A DNA stretch of 64,000 nt, from contig JAQTMZ010000007.1 of the NCBI GenBank assembly GCA_028714075.1, forward strand, positions 1 through 64,000. Direction: 5' to 3'. This stretch comes from Gallionella sp. Lineage in GTDB: Bacteria > Pseudomonadota > Gammaproteobacteria > Burkholderiales > Gallionellaceae. Positions 25,727-35,410 of this stretch are shown here, piece by piece. The notes beneath the pieces were generated by a model, which was not told where the DNA came from, did no database searches, and saw only the letters and a program-made list of their open reading frames with translations. The position numbers and the translations under genes are program-made. Position 1 is the stretch's first letter; every line of letters starts with the position of its first letter.

Positions 25727-27199
25727 TCACCGTGGGCTACTGTGCTTGCGCGCCTCGATGCGCTTGAGGAACACGCCCATTACTTCGCGGTACAGCGCGT
25801 CCTTGAGCACGCTGTCTTCGTTGCCCGCATCCACGTTGGGGTTGTCGTTGATCTCGATGACGTAGAGGCGCTTGCCGATCTGTTTGATGTCCACGCCGTA
25901 GAAGCCGTCGCCGATCAGGTTGGCCGCCCGGAGCGCGATTTTTATCACGCGATCCGGCGCTTCGCCGACCGACAGCGCTTCGGTTTTCCCATCGACGAAA
26001 TCGTGCTTTTCGTTACCGTGCCGGATGATTTGCCAGTGGCCGGGAACCATGAAGTATTTCGCGACGAACAGCGGGCGCCGGTCGAGGATGCCGACGCGCC
26101 AGTCGAATTCGGTGGGCAGGTATTCCTGCGCGACGATCAGCTCCGATTTGTCGAGCAGGCCGTTCACTTTGGCGGGCAGCTCCTGTTCCGTCTCCACTTT
26201 CACCACGCCCAGCGAGAACGAGCTGTCCGGCTGTTTGAGCACGCAGGGCAAGCCGAGCGCGGGGATGATTTGCTTCACGTTGTCGCGGTGCACCAGCAGG
26301 GTCTTGGGCGCGGGGATGCGGTGCCTTGAAAGTATTTCGGCGAGATAGACTTTGTTGTTGCACTTCAGGATCGAGTCCGGATCGTCGATCACCACCAGCC
26401 CTTCGGCGGCGGCGCGGCGCGAGAAGCGGTGGGTGTAATGGTTGACGAAGGTGGTGTCGCGGATGAACAGCGCGTCGAATTCGGTCAGCCTGCCGTAGTC
26501 CGCCTTGGTGATGAATTCCGCGTGCAGGCCCAGCGCCTGCGCCGCCTTCTCGAATTTCTGCAATGCCTTGGCATTGGAGGCCGGTTCGGGGTTGGCGGGG
26601 TCATGCAGGATGGCGAGGTTATAGCGCGGCGCGGCGCGCTTCCGCGTGCGCCGTCTGCGGCTGGTGAAATATTCCGTGGTGGCCCGGATCGCGAATTCCT
26701 GGTGCTGGGGCGGGATGTCGCTGGCGGCAATCGGGCGCACGCTGCGGATGCGCCAGCGATGGTTGCGGCGCTCGAAGTCCGCGCGCAGCAACGGCGCATG
26801 CAGCAGGTTGAAAAGCTGGCGGCTGAGTTGTTCGTGGCGGCTCGCCGCGCTGTGGCCGAAGTAGATGTCGAGTTCGAAGGCGTCGGATTTGATCGGCGCC
26901 AGCGATTTCTGGAGCAGGTCGTCCAGCCCTTCGGCCAGCAGCCGCACCATGTTCTGCGATTGCAGGTCTTCGATGGTGTTCGCGCGCGGCAGCGGCTTGT
27001 GGCCGCGCGCCTCGGCGAGCAGCGAGACGTAGTAGCCGAGCGTCTGGTAGCGGTAGCTCTTGCACAGGTTGAACACGCGGGCCGTGCGGTCGCCGCCGTA
27101 GGCCGGGTCGGTCAGGTAGGCGCGCGCGGGCACGACAGCCACGCCGGGAATGTCGAGCGGCCAGTCGCGCGGATTGTTGACCACGATGAGGTTGCCCAT
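25727..27199 (-). CDS. RimK-like ATP-grasp ligase with RLAN N-terminal domain
   Basis: A 490-residue protein. Residues about 1-190 match the RimK-like ATP-grasp N-terminal (RLAN) region (LIVVNNPRDWPLDIPGV, RVFNLCKSYRYQTLGYYVSLLAEARGHKPLP). Residues about 270-480 form the ATP-grasp catalytic fold (DDPDSILKCNNKVYLAEIL, LPCVLKQPDSSFSLGV, ELIVAQEYLPTEFDWRVGIL, and the metal site YVIEINDNPNVDAG). Such enzymes form amide bonds between an amino acid and a carboxylate on a protein or small molecule; RimK adds glutamates to S6. The substrate here is unknown. Small acidic ORFs flank it on both sides. AAGGGG precedes the ATG. Confidence 0.88.
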   Translation of the reverse strand: MGNLIVVNNPRDWPLDIPGVAVVPARAYLTDPAYGGDRTARVFNLCKSYRYQTLGYYVSLLAEARGHKPLPRANTIEDLQSQNMVRLLAEGLDDLLQKSLAPIKSDAFELDIYFGHSAASRHEQLSRQLFNLLHAPLLRADFERRNHRWRIRSVRPIAASDIPPQHQEFAIRATTEYFTSRRRRTRKRAAPRYNLAILHDPANPEPASNAKALQKFEKAAQALGLHAEFITKADYGRLTEFDALFIRDTTFVNHYTHRFSRRAAAEGLVVIDDPDSILKCNNKVYLAEILSRHRIPAPKTLLVHRDNVKQIIPALGLPCVLKQPDSSFSLGVVKVETEQELPAKVNGLLDKSELIVAQEYLPTEFDWRVGILDRRPLFVAKYFMVPGHWQIIRHGNEKHDFVDGKTEALSVGEAPDRVIKIALRAANLIGDGFYGVDIKQIGKRLYVIEINDNPNVDAGNEDSVLKDALYREVMGVFLKRIEARKHSSPR

Positions 27200-27261
27200 G
27201 ATGCCCCTTTTGTTGCGTCAATCGCTTGGTGGTTTTATCCCGGTCTACGCACTACACAAAT

Positions 27262-27298
27262 TTCCTCTCCCGCAGGCGGGGGAGGGTTAGGGTGGGGG
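27262..27298. repeat. short G/C inverted repeat
   Basis: CCTCTCCCGC followed by AGGCGGGGGAGGG forms a hairpin, then GTTAGGGTGGGGG. It is similar in wording to the longer repeats at 5284-5368 and 54112-54263, and sits between the acidic 91-aa gene and the ATP-grasp gene. Confidence 0.6.
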
Positions 27299-27322
27299 AC
27301 GTTGGGCTGGCGTGCAGCGTTG

Positions 27323-27598
27323 CTATTCGTCGCTGATGTGCAGCTGCAAGTCTTCCGCCGCATCACCGGTTTCCGGGTCTACCCAGTTGGAGATGCCGAT
27401 ATCCGCTTCCGCATCTGCCAGCGATTCGCTTTCCTGGTAGCCGGTATCTTCCTGGTCTTGCATGTCCTGCATCGCCTCGACCAGTGTCGGGAAGGGGCCG
27501 CACAATTCGTCGGTGACTTTGTCCTGCCAGTAAAAGCCATCCGGGCGTTCAATTATCCGGGCGTGGTTATGGTGGGTATGTGGAATGGATGTAGTCAT
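27323..27598 (-). CDS. 91-residue acidic hypothetical protein
   Basis: Starts MTTSIPHTHHNHARII with a histidine-rich head, then RPDGFYWQDKVTDELCGPFPTL, and ends in a long acidic tail rich in Asp and Glu (QESESLADAEADIGI and further). GGAGGT 8 bases ahead supports the ATG. It lies upstream of the RimK-like ligase on the same strand across a repeat of about 120 bases. I do not recognise a family. The acidic C-terminus is the kind of substrate a glutamate-type ligase could extend, but no evidence here proves that. Confidence 0.7.
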   Translation of the reverse strand: MTTSIPHTHHNHARIIERPDGFYWQDKVTDELCGPFPTLVEAMQDMQDQEDTGYQESESLADAEADIGISNWVDPETGDAAEDLQLHISDE

Positions 27599-27696
27599 GG
27601 TCAGTTACCTCCAGATTCTGGTTTTATTCTATACCTATTTTTGATTTGAGGTGTGCGGCAGATTCCAGGATTTATTTTGTGCAGCCGGGCCCGGCA

Positions 27697-30120
27697 TTAT
27701 TTGCGCGAATGCTTGTGTTCGCTCTTGGTGCGTTCCGATGCCTGGCAGGCGCGGCGGTAGGCCAGCAGGGTTTTTTGCGCGCGGCCCAGCACGCTGCCAC
27801 GCGGATAATTGCCCGCATCGTTCGCAATGCCAGCGGGCAAGCCGGTGAGCAGCTCCAGGCCTTCGCAAGCATGTTCCGCAGTGTAGATGCGGAACAGGCC
27901 CTTGGCGACGGCTTCGGCGACATCGCGCTCCAGCATCAGGTGGCGGCGGTTGCGCTGCGGGATCAGCACGCCCTGGCTGCCGTCCAGCCCGGCGGTCGCG
28001 CAGACGCGGAAATAGCCTTCGATCTTTTCGTTGATGCCGCCCACCGGCAATACTTCTCCGTGCTGGTTGATCGCGCCGGTCACCGCGATGCCTTGCTTGA
28101 GCGGCAGCCCGGACAGCGACGAGAGCAGCGTATACAGTTCCGCGCATGACGCCGAATCGCCTTCCACGCCGCTGTATTCCTGCTCGAACACGACGGAGGC
28201 GTTGAGCGCGAGCGGCGCATTGTGGGCGAACAGCGCGGACAGGTAGCTTTGCAAAATCAGCACGCCCTTGTCGTGAATCGGCCCGGACATTTCCACTTCG
28301 CGCTCGATGTTGAGCAATCCATCCTCGCCGGCATAGGTGCGCGCCGTGATGCGCACCGGAAAACCGAAACGGTAATCACCGAGGTCGACCTGGGTCAGGC
28401 CGTTGAGCTGGCCGATTTGTTCGCCATGCAGCGCAATCAGCAGGTCGCCCTTGGCGATGGCTTCGTGCAGGCGCTGGGCGGGGTAATCGTGGCGCTGGAT
28501 GCGCGCAGCGAGTGCCGCTTCGACGTCTGCCGATTCAACCAGCTTGCCTTTGCGCGCATCGCATAGCGCGGCGCTTTCCATCACCAGCGCCTCGGTGCGG
28601 CCGAAGATCGCGCTTTGGCGCGACTGGTCTTCCGCTTCGCGGCAGCCATCCTCCAGCAGGCGCGCCACGGCGGCGGCGGAGAAATGCGGCAGCCCCAGTC
28701 CGCGGCAGGTATGGGCGACGAAAATGGCCGAGGTGCGGCGGGTCGCGGCGCTGGATGAAAAGCTTTCGGCAAAGTCCACCTTGACGCGGAAGCGGCGTGC
28801 GAATTCCGGGTCTTCTTCCTGCAACTCGTAATACTGTTCGCGCGAGCCGATCAGGATAATTTTGACGTCGACATCCACCGCCTCGGGTTCGAGCGAAACC
28901 GTCGCGATCGGCGTGAAGGCCGTGCCCGGCTCCTCGATCTGCAAGCGCCCGCTGCGCAGCACGCGCCGCAGCTTTTCCCACACCAGGCCGTCGGCCAGCA
29001 GGTCGCGCAGATGCAGCATCAGGAACCCGCCGTGCGCCCGGTGCAGGCTGCCGGCGCGGATGCGCGAAAAATCGGTCATCAGCACATCGTTCTCGGTGTG
29101 GTATTCGATACTGCCGAACAGCGCGCGGAACAGCGGATTGTCTTCGACGATCACCGGCGCGCCGCTCCGCCCGTCGTTGTCCACCACCAGGTTGACGCGG
29201 TAGCGCGACAGCACATTGTTGAGCGCCTCCTTGCGGATGTCGTCATCGGTATCGGAAACCTTGAACAGCTCCAGCTTGTCGAGAATGTCGTGCATGACTT
29301 GGTCGAGATAGGCGCCGAGCTTGACGGAATCCTTGATCTGTTTCTTCAGCCCGATGCGGATTTCCTGCAATTCGCGGTCCAGCAGCGGTTTCACCACCTG
29401 GCGCCGCAACGCCGCCAGCGCCTCGTTCATCACGCGTTCCATCGGGCGGGTTTTTTCGAAATAGCGGTTGATCTCGGCGCGCAATTCCTGCTCGGCCTGG
29501 GTAATTTCGGTACGGCGTTCCTTGGGCAGGGCGAGCACTTCGTCCTCAGTCAGCGGGTGGCCTTTCTTGCCGCGCAAAGTGAACAGCAAATGCCCGGATT
29601 CGCGGTGGATGGCGAAGCTGCGTGCTTCGGCATAGGCCTCGAGCTCGGCGTAGGCCTTGGCTTCTTCCTCCTTGTAGGATTTTTCGATGCGCCCGCTTTC
29701 GGCCTTGAAGTCCTGCCCACCCAGATATTGCGGGATTTCGGCTTGCAGCGTCTTCATCATCTTCGCCATGAACTGGCGCAACAAGCGCCCCTGCCCGGCG
29801 GGCAGGCGCAGCGCGCGCGGTTTTTCCGGCACGTCGAAGTTGTGCAAATAGCACAGGTCGGGCGGCACCGCCTTGCACGCAGCAACCGCCTGCATCGCCT
29901 GCCTGAGCAGCGAGGAGCGACCGCTGCCGACTTCGCCCAGCACGAACAGGTTGTAATCCGGCTGATCCATGCCGAGGCCGAAGCGGGCGGCTTGCTCCGC
30001 GCGCTCCTGTCCGATCCACGGCAGCGCGTGTTCCAGCAGCTCGGAGGTATCGGCGAACCCGAGCGTGGCGGGATCGACGGTGAGGCGCAGCTCGGCGGCA
30101 GTCAGGTTTGAGATCGGCAT
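27697..30120 (-). CDS. Lon-like ATP-dependent protease (AAA_32 type)
   Basis: An 807-residue protein of the LonB/YcbZ-like group. The N-terminal half holds an AAA module whose P-loop reads GEVGSGRSS, with Arg in place of the usual Lys as is common in this group. A long coiled insertion follows (about 150-260). The C-terminal Lon protease domain has the catalytic Ser in EGDSASCAELYTLLS and Lys in GGINEKIEGYF. It degrades proteins in the cytosol; substrates unknown. Its stop lies near the acidic 91-aa gene start but there is no overlap. Confidence 0.93.
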   Translation of the reverse strand: MPISNLTAAELRLTVDPATLGFADTSELLEHALPWIGQERAEQAARFGLGMDQPDYNLFVLGEVGSGRSSLLRQAMQAVAACKAVPPDLCYLHNFDVPEKPRALRLPAGQGRLLRQFMAKMMKTLQAEIPQYLGGQDFKAESGRIEKSYKEEEAKAYAELEAYAEARSFAIHRESGHLLFTLRGKKGHPLTEDEVLALPKERRTEITQAEQELRAEINRYFEKTRPMERVMNEALAALRRQVVKPLLDRELQEIRIGLKKQIKDSVKLGAYLDQVMHDILDKLELFKVSDTDDDIRKEALNNVLSRYRVNLVVDNDGRSGAPVIVEDNPLFRALFGSIEYHTENDVLMTDFSRIRAGSLHRAHGGFLMLHLRDLLADGLVWEKLRRVLRSGRLQIEEPGTAFTPIATVSLEPEAVDVDVKIILIGSREQYYELQEEDPEFARRFRVKVDFAESFSSSAATRRTSAIFVAHTCRGLGLPHFSAAAVARLLEDGCREAEDQSRQSAIFGRTEALVMESAALCDARKGKLVESADVEAALAARIQRHDYPAQRLHEAIAKGDLLIALHGEQIGQLNGLTQVDLGDYRFGFPVRITARTYAGEDGLLNIEREVEMSGPIHDKGVLILQSYLSALFAHNAPLALNASVVFEQEYSGVEGDSASCAELYTLLSSLSGLPLKQGIAVTGAINQHGEVLPVGGINEKIEGYFRVCATAGLDGSQGVLIPQRNRRHLMLERDVAEAVAKGLFRIYTAEHACEGLELLTGLPAGIANDAGNYPRGSVLGRAQKTLLAYRRACQASERTKSEHKHSRK

Positions 30121-30165
30121 GGGATCGTTCGTAACTCGCTCATTGTTTAATCGAGATTAAACGCC

Positions 30166-30693
30166 TTATGCCGTTTCATGGCAACCACTATCGAGCAGCT
30201 TCTGATAGACAGCGAGATCGCCGGGAGAAAAACAGCAGAAGATCACTTCACGGATCGAATCGAGTTGCGGCAGCGATGAGTTAACGGCCTCAACCGCGAC
30301 GCGGGCGGCCAGCTCCACCGGATAGCCGTAGACGCCCGTGCTGATGCACGGGAACGCGATGCTGTGCACGCCGTGAGCGGCGGCGACGCGCAGCGAATTG
30401 CGGTAGCAGGAAGCCAGCAGTTCCGGCTCGCCGTGCTTGCCATCACGCCACACCGGGCCGACGGTATGGACGATGAATTTTGCCGTCAGGCGATAGCCTT
30501 GGGTGAGCTTCGCCTCGCCCGTTTTGCAGCCGCCCAATTGGCGGCACTCGTGCAGCAATTCCGGCCCGGCGGCGCGGTGAATTGCCCCGTCCACACCGCC
30601 GCCGCCGAGCAGCGAGGAGTTGGCGGCATTGACGATCGCATCAACCTTGAGCCTGGTGATGTCGCCTTGCATGGCGCGCAGTATCGGTGGCAT
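30166..30693 (-). CDS. macrodomain O-acetyl-ADP-ribose deacetylase
   Basis: A 175-residue macrodomain protein (YmdB/MacroD-type). [34 protein letters not shown] is the ADP-ribose-binding start (about 8-43), [24 protein letters not shown] the second loop, and [11 protein letters not shown] the closing strand. Such proteins hydrolyse O-acetyl-ADP-ribose or remove ADP-ribose from proteins. With NAD salvage genes elsewhere it fits NAD-product turnover, but no ADP-ribosyltransferase is adjacent. Confidence 0.94.
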   Translation of the reverse strand: MPPILRAMQGDITRLKVDAIVNAANSSLLGGGGVDGAIHRAAGPELLHECRQLGGCKTGEAKLTQGYRLTAKFIVHTVGPVWRDGKHGEPELLASCYRNSLRVAAAHGVHSIAFPCISTGVYGYPVELAARVAVEAVNSSLPQLDSIREVIFCCFSPGDLAVYQKLLDSGCHETA

Positions 30694-30787
30694 GGATGGT
30701 CTCCCAATGGAGCTTCTATAAAATTCATTGCTCCGGCCATTCGAAAAGCTCGGGATAAACCGGCTTTCGGCCAGGCCGGTATCCGGG

Positions 30788-33217
30788 CTATCTCTTTTCC
30801 ATGGTTTTCTTTCCCGTGATCGCCTTTAGCCGGGTTAGCGCTTGCTGCAGCTGTGTATCTTTGGCCGGGTCTGCCGTATCCGCTGATGGCATGGGCACCA
30901 GGATATTCGGTTCGATCCCTTGCCCGTCGATAATCCGGCCGCTCGGTGTCCGGTAGAGCGCCGTGCTCAGTTTGATCGCGGCCCCTCCGGAGAGTGGAAG
31001 AATCGTCTGAATTGACCCTTTGCCGAAAGTCCGGTTGCCGACGATAATTGCGCGGTTCGAATCCTGGAGCGCGCCGGCGAGAATCTCCGTGCCTGCGGCG
31101 CTGCCTTCGTTTACCAGCACTACCATCGGAATATCGACGTACCTCGTTTTTCCGCTGGCGGTCAGGCGCATTTTGCTGTCGGGGGATCTGCCTTCAGCGG
31201 TGACGACCAGCCGCCCGTCATCCAGAAATTTGCCCGCGATTTCAACCGCGACATTGAGCAGGCCGCCCGGGTTGTTGCGAAGATCTAGGACCATGCCTTG
31301 CAGGGTGTTCGCCCCAAAGAAGCCACCCTGCCATTTGTCGAGTGCCGCCTGCAAGGCGTCCGACGTGTCCTGCTGGAATTGGCGAACCGCTATGTAGCCG
31401 ATTCCCGGTTCGATGTCGCGGCTGCGCACCGATTGGATACGGATGATCTCGCGCGTGATCGCGAAGTCCTGCGGCGCAGTCCAGCTTTCGCGCATCACGC
31501 TCAGTGTGACCGGGGTCGCCGGGAACCCGCGCGTTTGCTTGACCACGTCGGTGAGCTTGACGCCCTTGGTGGTCGTACCATTGATTGCGACGATGCGGTC
31601 GCCCGCTCGTATTCCGGCACGTTCGGCCGGAGCGCCCTCGATGGGGGCCACCACCGTCAGTTCGTCCTCATTGATCCCGATTTCTATACCGACGCCGCCA
31701 AAGGTGCCGCTGGTAGCGGTCATCAACTCCTGGAACTGTTCCGGATTGAGGAAATCCGAATGCGGATCGAGGTTCGCGAGAGCCGCGCCGAGCATCGCTT
31801 CTTCCAGTTTGGCTTGATCGAGGCCTGGCGCAATCTCGCGCGCCAAGCTTGCACCGAAAATGATCTCTTTCTGCAAGTCGCTCGTGGTCTTTGGCGAGGC
31901 AAGCACCACTCTGGTCGGGGCGTTGTTGGCGGCCACATAAGCGAGCGCCACGCCATCGTTGGTTTGCGAGATGCTGATGGTTCCGCCCGGCACGGTCTTC
32001 TCGATTCCGCGCAGGGCGCCGAGCAGGAATCGCCCCAGATCGGGTTGGGTGACGTAATTCTTGTCGACGCTGGCGACGACTTCGGACAACAGCGTGGCGC
32101 TCAGGCTGGGTATCGAGGACTCGATGGCTACGGAAACGGTGGTTTTGCTTCCGGGCGCCACCTCGACAGTCTGCTCCCAGGTCCGGTTGGACTTGCGCGC
32201 AAGGATGCGATGGGTGCCGCTGTCGAGGCTGGAGATGAGCATCTCGCCGCTGTCGCGTGTCTCCCCGATTTTTTTGTCGTCTACCCACACCTCGGTTCCG
32301 GCAGCCCTCGATATGATGCCGATGCTGCCAGAGCCCGGCGCAGGTTCATAAGAAATGCCACCTTGCGGCCTCTGGGGGGCGGGCTCGTGCACAGGCGAGG
32401 CTTCGGGCTTGGCGGCCTGAATTGGCGCCCCTGCATTGCATCCCGCGAAACAGAAATCGCCCTCGATGCTGCCTTCCATCCACGGTTCCTGGCGGCCTTG
32501 CGAGGTGGCCTTGACCTCGGTGACGACGCGCTTGAGGGCTAATTCGATTGGCAAGGGGCTGTCCATTTGTTTGAGCAGCTTGCTGGTGTATAGCCCATTG
32601 CGCCCGTCGCCGTCCGCCGCGACGCTGCCCGGACGGGTGGCATATGAGATCAGCGTGCCGGACGGTGCGCTGATGCGCGCCAGCCCGTCTCCGGCGGCGG
32701 AGCGGAAACTGCGCGAGTAGGGATTGTTGCGGCACGCATCGAGAAATACCAGGTTGAGGCGGGTCTTGGCGGTATCCAGCACGTCCATGATTTGCCGTAC
32801 GGAAATACTCTGGTTGGGCACATCTTCTTCGGCGCTGATTTCGGCATCCACGGCAGGCAGATAATTTTCTCCCTTGATCTGGAGACCGTGCCCGGCATAG
32901 AACACCAGAGCCACCGCACCCGGAATGAGTTTGGAGCGGAATTCGCTCAGCGTGCGGCCGATTTGTCTGGTTTGCAGGTTGCTCCGCTCGATAACCGTGA
33001 ACCCCTGCCTGCGCAGTTTTGCCGCGACATCCTTGGCATCGTTGACCGGATTGCGCAACACGCCGCTGCGATAGGCGCTGTTGCCGATCACCAGCGCGAT
33101 ACGCTGTTCGCTTGCCGCAACATTCACCTGATTAACGGCCAGGTTGCGGTCGTCTTTGGCGTGTGCCTGAAGCGGGATGAATGCCAGTGCCATCAAGATG
33201 ATTTTTAATACCTTCAC
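30788..33217 (-). CDS. exported caspase-PEGA-PDZ-S41 protease fusion
   Basis: An 809-residue protein with a signal peptide (cleavage after QAHA, residue 20). Residues about 35-255 form a caspase-like peptidase C14 domain with His110 in FYAGHG and Cys162 in [11 protein letters not shown]. Residues about 295-365 resemble a PEGA domain ([25 protein letters not shown]). Residues about 480-570 hold a PDZ domain ([20 protein letters not shown]). The C-terminal S41 tail protease has Ser706 in [11 protein letters not shown] and Lys733 in TFGKGSIQ. Two different proteolytic centres on one periplasmic chain is unusual. Role unknown; possibly signalled cleavage. Confidence 0.9.
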   Translation of the reverse strand: MKVLKIILMALAFIPLQAHAKDDRNLAVNQVNVAASEQRIALVIGNSAYRSGVLRNPVNDAKDVAAKLRRQGFTVIERSNLQTRQIGRTLSEFRSKLIPGAVALVFYAGHGLQIKGENYLPAVDAEISAEEDVPNQSISVRQIMDVLDTAKTRLNLVFLDACRNNPYSRSFRSAAGDGLARISAPSGTLISYATRPGSVAADGDGRNGLYTSKLLKQMDSPLPIELALKRVVTEVKATSQGRQEPWMEGSIEGDFCFAGCNAGAPIQAAKPEASPVHEPAPQRPQGGISYEPAPGSGSIGIISRAAGTEVWVDDKKIGETRDSGEMLISSLDSGTHRILARKSNRTWEQTVEVAPGSKTTVSVAIESSIPSLSATLLSEVVASVDKNYVTQPDLGRFLLGALRGIEKTVPGGTISISQTNDGVALAYVAANNAPTRVVLASPKTTSDLQKEIIFGASLAREIAPGLDQAKLEEAMLGAALANLDPHSDFLNPEQFQELMTATSGTFGGVGIEIGINEDELTVVAPIEGAPAERAGIRAGDRIVAINGTTTKGVKLTDVVKQTRGFPATPVTLSVMRESWTAPQDFAITREIIRIQSVRSRDIEPGIGYIAVRQFQQDTSDALQAALDKWQGGFFGANTLQGMVLDLRNNPGGLLNVAVEIAGKFLDDGRLVVTAEGRSPDSKMRLTASGKTRYVDIPMVVLVNEGSAAGTEILAGALQDSNRAIIVGNRTFGKGSIQTILPLSGGAAIKLSTALYRTPSGRIIDGQGIEPNILVPMPSADTADPAKDTQLQQALTRLKAITGKKTMEKR

Positions 33218-33402
33218 TTTGAGGTGCCTCGCTTTTCAAATGATCAAGTTTCATGCTACCACTATTTCATTCCGCTGAGCGATGCGGCAGCCATCCGGGT
33301 TTTTGTTAATGTCCGGCCAAAGGTTTTACTGAAACAGGCGCCAAGCAGTTTTTTCCGATTGCCTGCTATAGTGGGTACTTCAACGCTTTGTTTGAGGCAG
33401 AC

Positions 33403-34920
33403 ATGGCAGTCGAAACAGAACTCAAATTGCGTATCGCCCCCGCTCAGCTTGCCCGGCTGAAGCGCCATGCGCTGCTCAAGGCGCACCAGCTTGAGCGCCC
33501 GGTCACGCGCCGCCTCTACAACATCTATTTCGACACACCGAAACTCGAATTGCACAAATCCGAAATGGCGTTGCGCCTGCGCCGCACCGGGCGGCAATGG
33601 CTGCAAACCCTGAAGGGCGGCGGCTCGATCAAGGCGGGCATGCACCAGCGCAACGAATGGGAAATGCCGGTGAACCGCGCGGCTCTGGATTTCTCCTCGC
33701 TGCGGGCCGCGGAGTGGGACGAATATTTGCCGCAATCGCTGCGCAAAAAATTGCAGCCGGTTTTCGTCACCGATTTTTCCCGCACCAGCCGCCTGCTGGA
33801 CTGGCAGGGCGCGCAAATTGAGCTGTGCATGGATCACGGCGAGGTGCGCACCGAGCAGCACAGCACGCCGGTCTGCGAGCTGGAACTGGAACTGAAATCC
33901 GGCGAGCCGCGCCATTTGTTCGAACTGGCGCTGGCGCTGCTGGAGATCGTGCCGTTCGAACTGGAGGTGGTCAGCAAGGCGGAGCAGGGCTACCGGTTAT
34001 TGACGGGATATGCCGACAGGCCGGTCAAGGGCGATGTGCCGGGCCTCGCGAAAACGGCCACGCTGGCGGATGCGCTGCAAACGCTGATCTGGTCATGCCT
34101 GCTGCATTTGCAGGGCAACCTGCGCGGGGCGATGGCGAGCGACGATGCGGAATACCTGCACCAGATGCGCGTGGCGCTGCGCCGCTTGCGCGTGGTGCTG
34201 CGCATGGCCGAAAAAATACGCGCCGACGACCGCTTGGCGGCATTCGGTGCAGAGGTCGCGGCGCTGTGTACCGCCTTGGGAATTACCCGCGAATGGGACG
34301 TGTTCATCGCCCAGACGGCGCAGCCGATGTGCGCGCGGATGCCCGGCCATGCCGGTTTGCAGGCGCTGCTGGCGGCCAGCGAGCGGCAACGCGACGGCTG
34401 TTATGCGGCATTGCGCGGCGCGGCACAGGCGCGCGAACTGCAGCACTTGATGTTGCGCTTTGCCGTGTGGATGAACGGCGCATATTGGCAGCAGCAAGTG
34501 GAGGATATACCGCTGGCGCGCGATTTTGCGCTACGCCGTTTGCATAAACTGGCCGGGCAATTTGCCCGGTCCGGGCAGCATCTGAACACCCTGGATGCCG
34601 CGCGGTTGCACTCCCTGCGCATTCTCGCCAAGAAGCTGAGATACAGCGCGGAATTTTTTGCCGCGTTGTACGACAAGCAAAAAACCAGGTCATTCCTCGC
34701 CTCACTAAGCGAGGTGCAGGAGGTGCTCGGGCAGATCAACGATGTGGCGGTGGCGCACCGCTTGCTCGACGAACTGGCAGCGTTGCCGGAATTGTCCACA
34801 CATCAGGAAGCGGTCACGCTGGCCAAGGGCTGGATCGCGCACGACCTGTCCCACCAGTTCACCGCGTTGCGCAAGGTTATTCAGCGCTTCGACAAGCAGC
34901 CCGCGTTCTGGGAAAAATAA
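33403..34920 (+). CDS. CYTH and CHAD domain inorganic triphosphatase-like protein
   Basis: A 505-residue protein. The N-terminal CYTH domain (about 1-200) begins with the ExExK motif in VETELKLRI and has YNIYFDTPKLELHKSEMALRLRRTG. The CHAD domain (about 220-500) is histidine/arginine-rich (LHQMRVALRRLRVVLRMAEK; RLHSLRILAKKLRYSAEFF). Such proteins (YgiF-like) hydrolyse inorganic triphosphate, while CHAD binds polyphosphate. The ATG at 33403 is chosen with GAGG five bases ahead and because the CYTH motif starts there. Confidence 0.92.
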   Translation: MAVETELKLRIAPAQLARLKRHALLKAHQLERPVTRRLYNIYFDTPKLELHKSEMALRLRRTGRQWLQTLKGGGSIKAGMHQRNEWEMPVNRAALDFSSLRAAEWDEYLPQSLRKKLQPVFVTDFSRTSRLLDWQGAQIELCMDHGEVRTEQHSTPVCELELELKSGEPRHLFELALALLEIVPFELEVVSKAEQGYRLLTGYADRPVKGDVPGLAKTATLADALQTLIWSCLLHLQGNLRGAMASDDAEYLHQMRVALRRLRVVLRMAEKIRADDRLAAFGAEVAALCTALGITREWDVFIAQTAQPMCARMPGHAGLQALLAASERQRDGCYAALRGAAQARELQHLMLRFAVWMNGAYWQQQVEDIPLARDFALRRLHKLAGQFARSGQHLNTLDAARLHSLRILAKKLRYSAEFFAALYDKQKTRSFLASLSEVQEVLGQINDVAVAHRLLDELAALPELSTHQEAVTLAKGWIAHDLSHQFTALRKVIQRFDKQPAFWEK

Positions 34921-34931
34921 TCCAAGAACTT

Positions 34932-35351
34932 TTAGCCGCGCGTGTTTGACTGTGCCCCGAACTGCGCCAAATCCACCACAGGCTGCGGTTGCCAGCCCGG
35001 CTGGCGGTGTTCCGCCACGACGTTGGTGAAGATGCCGCCGCGCACGTAGAATTTGGCGGTGAGGCGCATGAAGCGCGGCTGGGTGGCGGCGGCCAGGTCG
35101 TCGAGGATGCGGTTGGCGACATCCTCGTGGAAATGCCCCTCGTTGCGGAACGACCAGACATACAGCTTGAGGCTCTTCAGTTCGACGCATTTTTCGCCGG
35201 GGATGTAATCGAGGATCAGCGTGGCGAAATCCGGCTGGCCGGTCTTGGGGCACAGGCAGGTGAACTCGGGGATTTCCATGTGGATATGGTAGTCGCGCCG
35301 CGGGTTCGGGTTGGGGAAAGTTTCCAGCGTTTTATCGGGTTGCGTAGCCAT
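34932..35351 (-). CDS. queF: NADPH-dependent 7-cyano-7-deazaguanine reductase
   Basis: A 139-residue tunnelling-fold enzyme of the short QueF type, reducing preQ0 to preQ1 in queuosine synthesis. The catalytic cysteine is Cys34 in [13 protein letters not shown] with Asp41 nearby. The QueF motif is [10 protein letters not shown], and HFHEDV supplies substrate contacts. It is divergent from smc, separated by about 60 bases. Together with trhP the window has two genes acting on tRNA position 34. Confidence 0.95.
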   Translation of the reverse strand: MATQPDKTLETFPNPNPRRDYHIHMEIPEFTCLCPKTGQPDFATLILDYIPGEKCVELKSLKLYVWSFRNEGHFHEDVANRILDDLAAATQPRFMRLTAKFYVRGGIFTNVVAEHRQPGWQPQPVVDLAQFGAQSNTRG

Positions 35352-35410
35352 TTGGTGACGTGTCCGGCTTGAGTTAGAATAGTGCGCATTATAACGTTGC
35401 GATACCTAAA

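Noticed and set aside
26429-27649. Plus-strand open frame of about 400 codons opposite the ATP-grasp gene
   Set aside because: Antisense shadow crossing two genes and an intergenic repeat; no motif and no ribosome site.
31298-32542. Plus-strand open frame opposite the caspase-S41 gene
   Set aside because: Antisense shadow without any family feature; the minus strand has complete protease motifs.
35352-35410. A strong sigma-70 promoter between queF and smc
   Set aside because: TTGAGT and TATAAC are present but only 15 bases apart, and the overlapping TTAGAAT has no good -35, so I did not list it as a feature.
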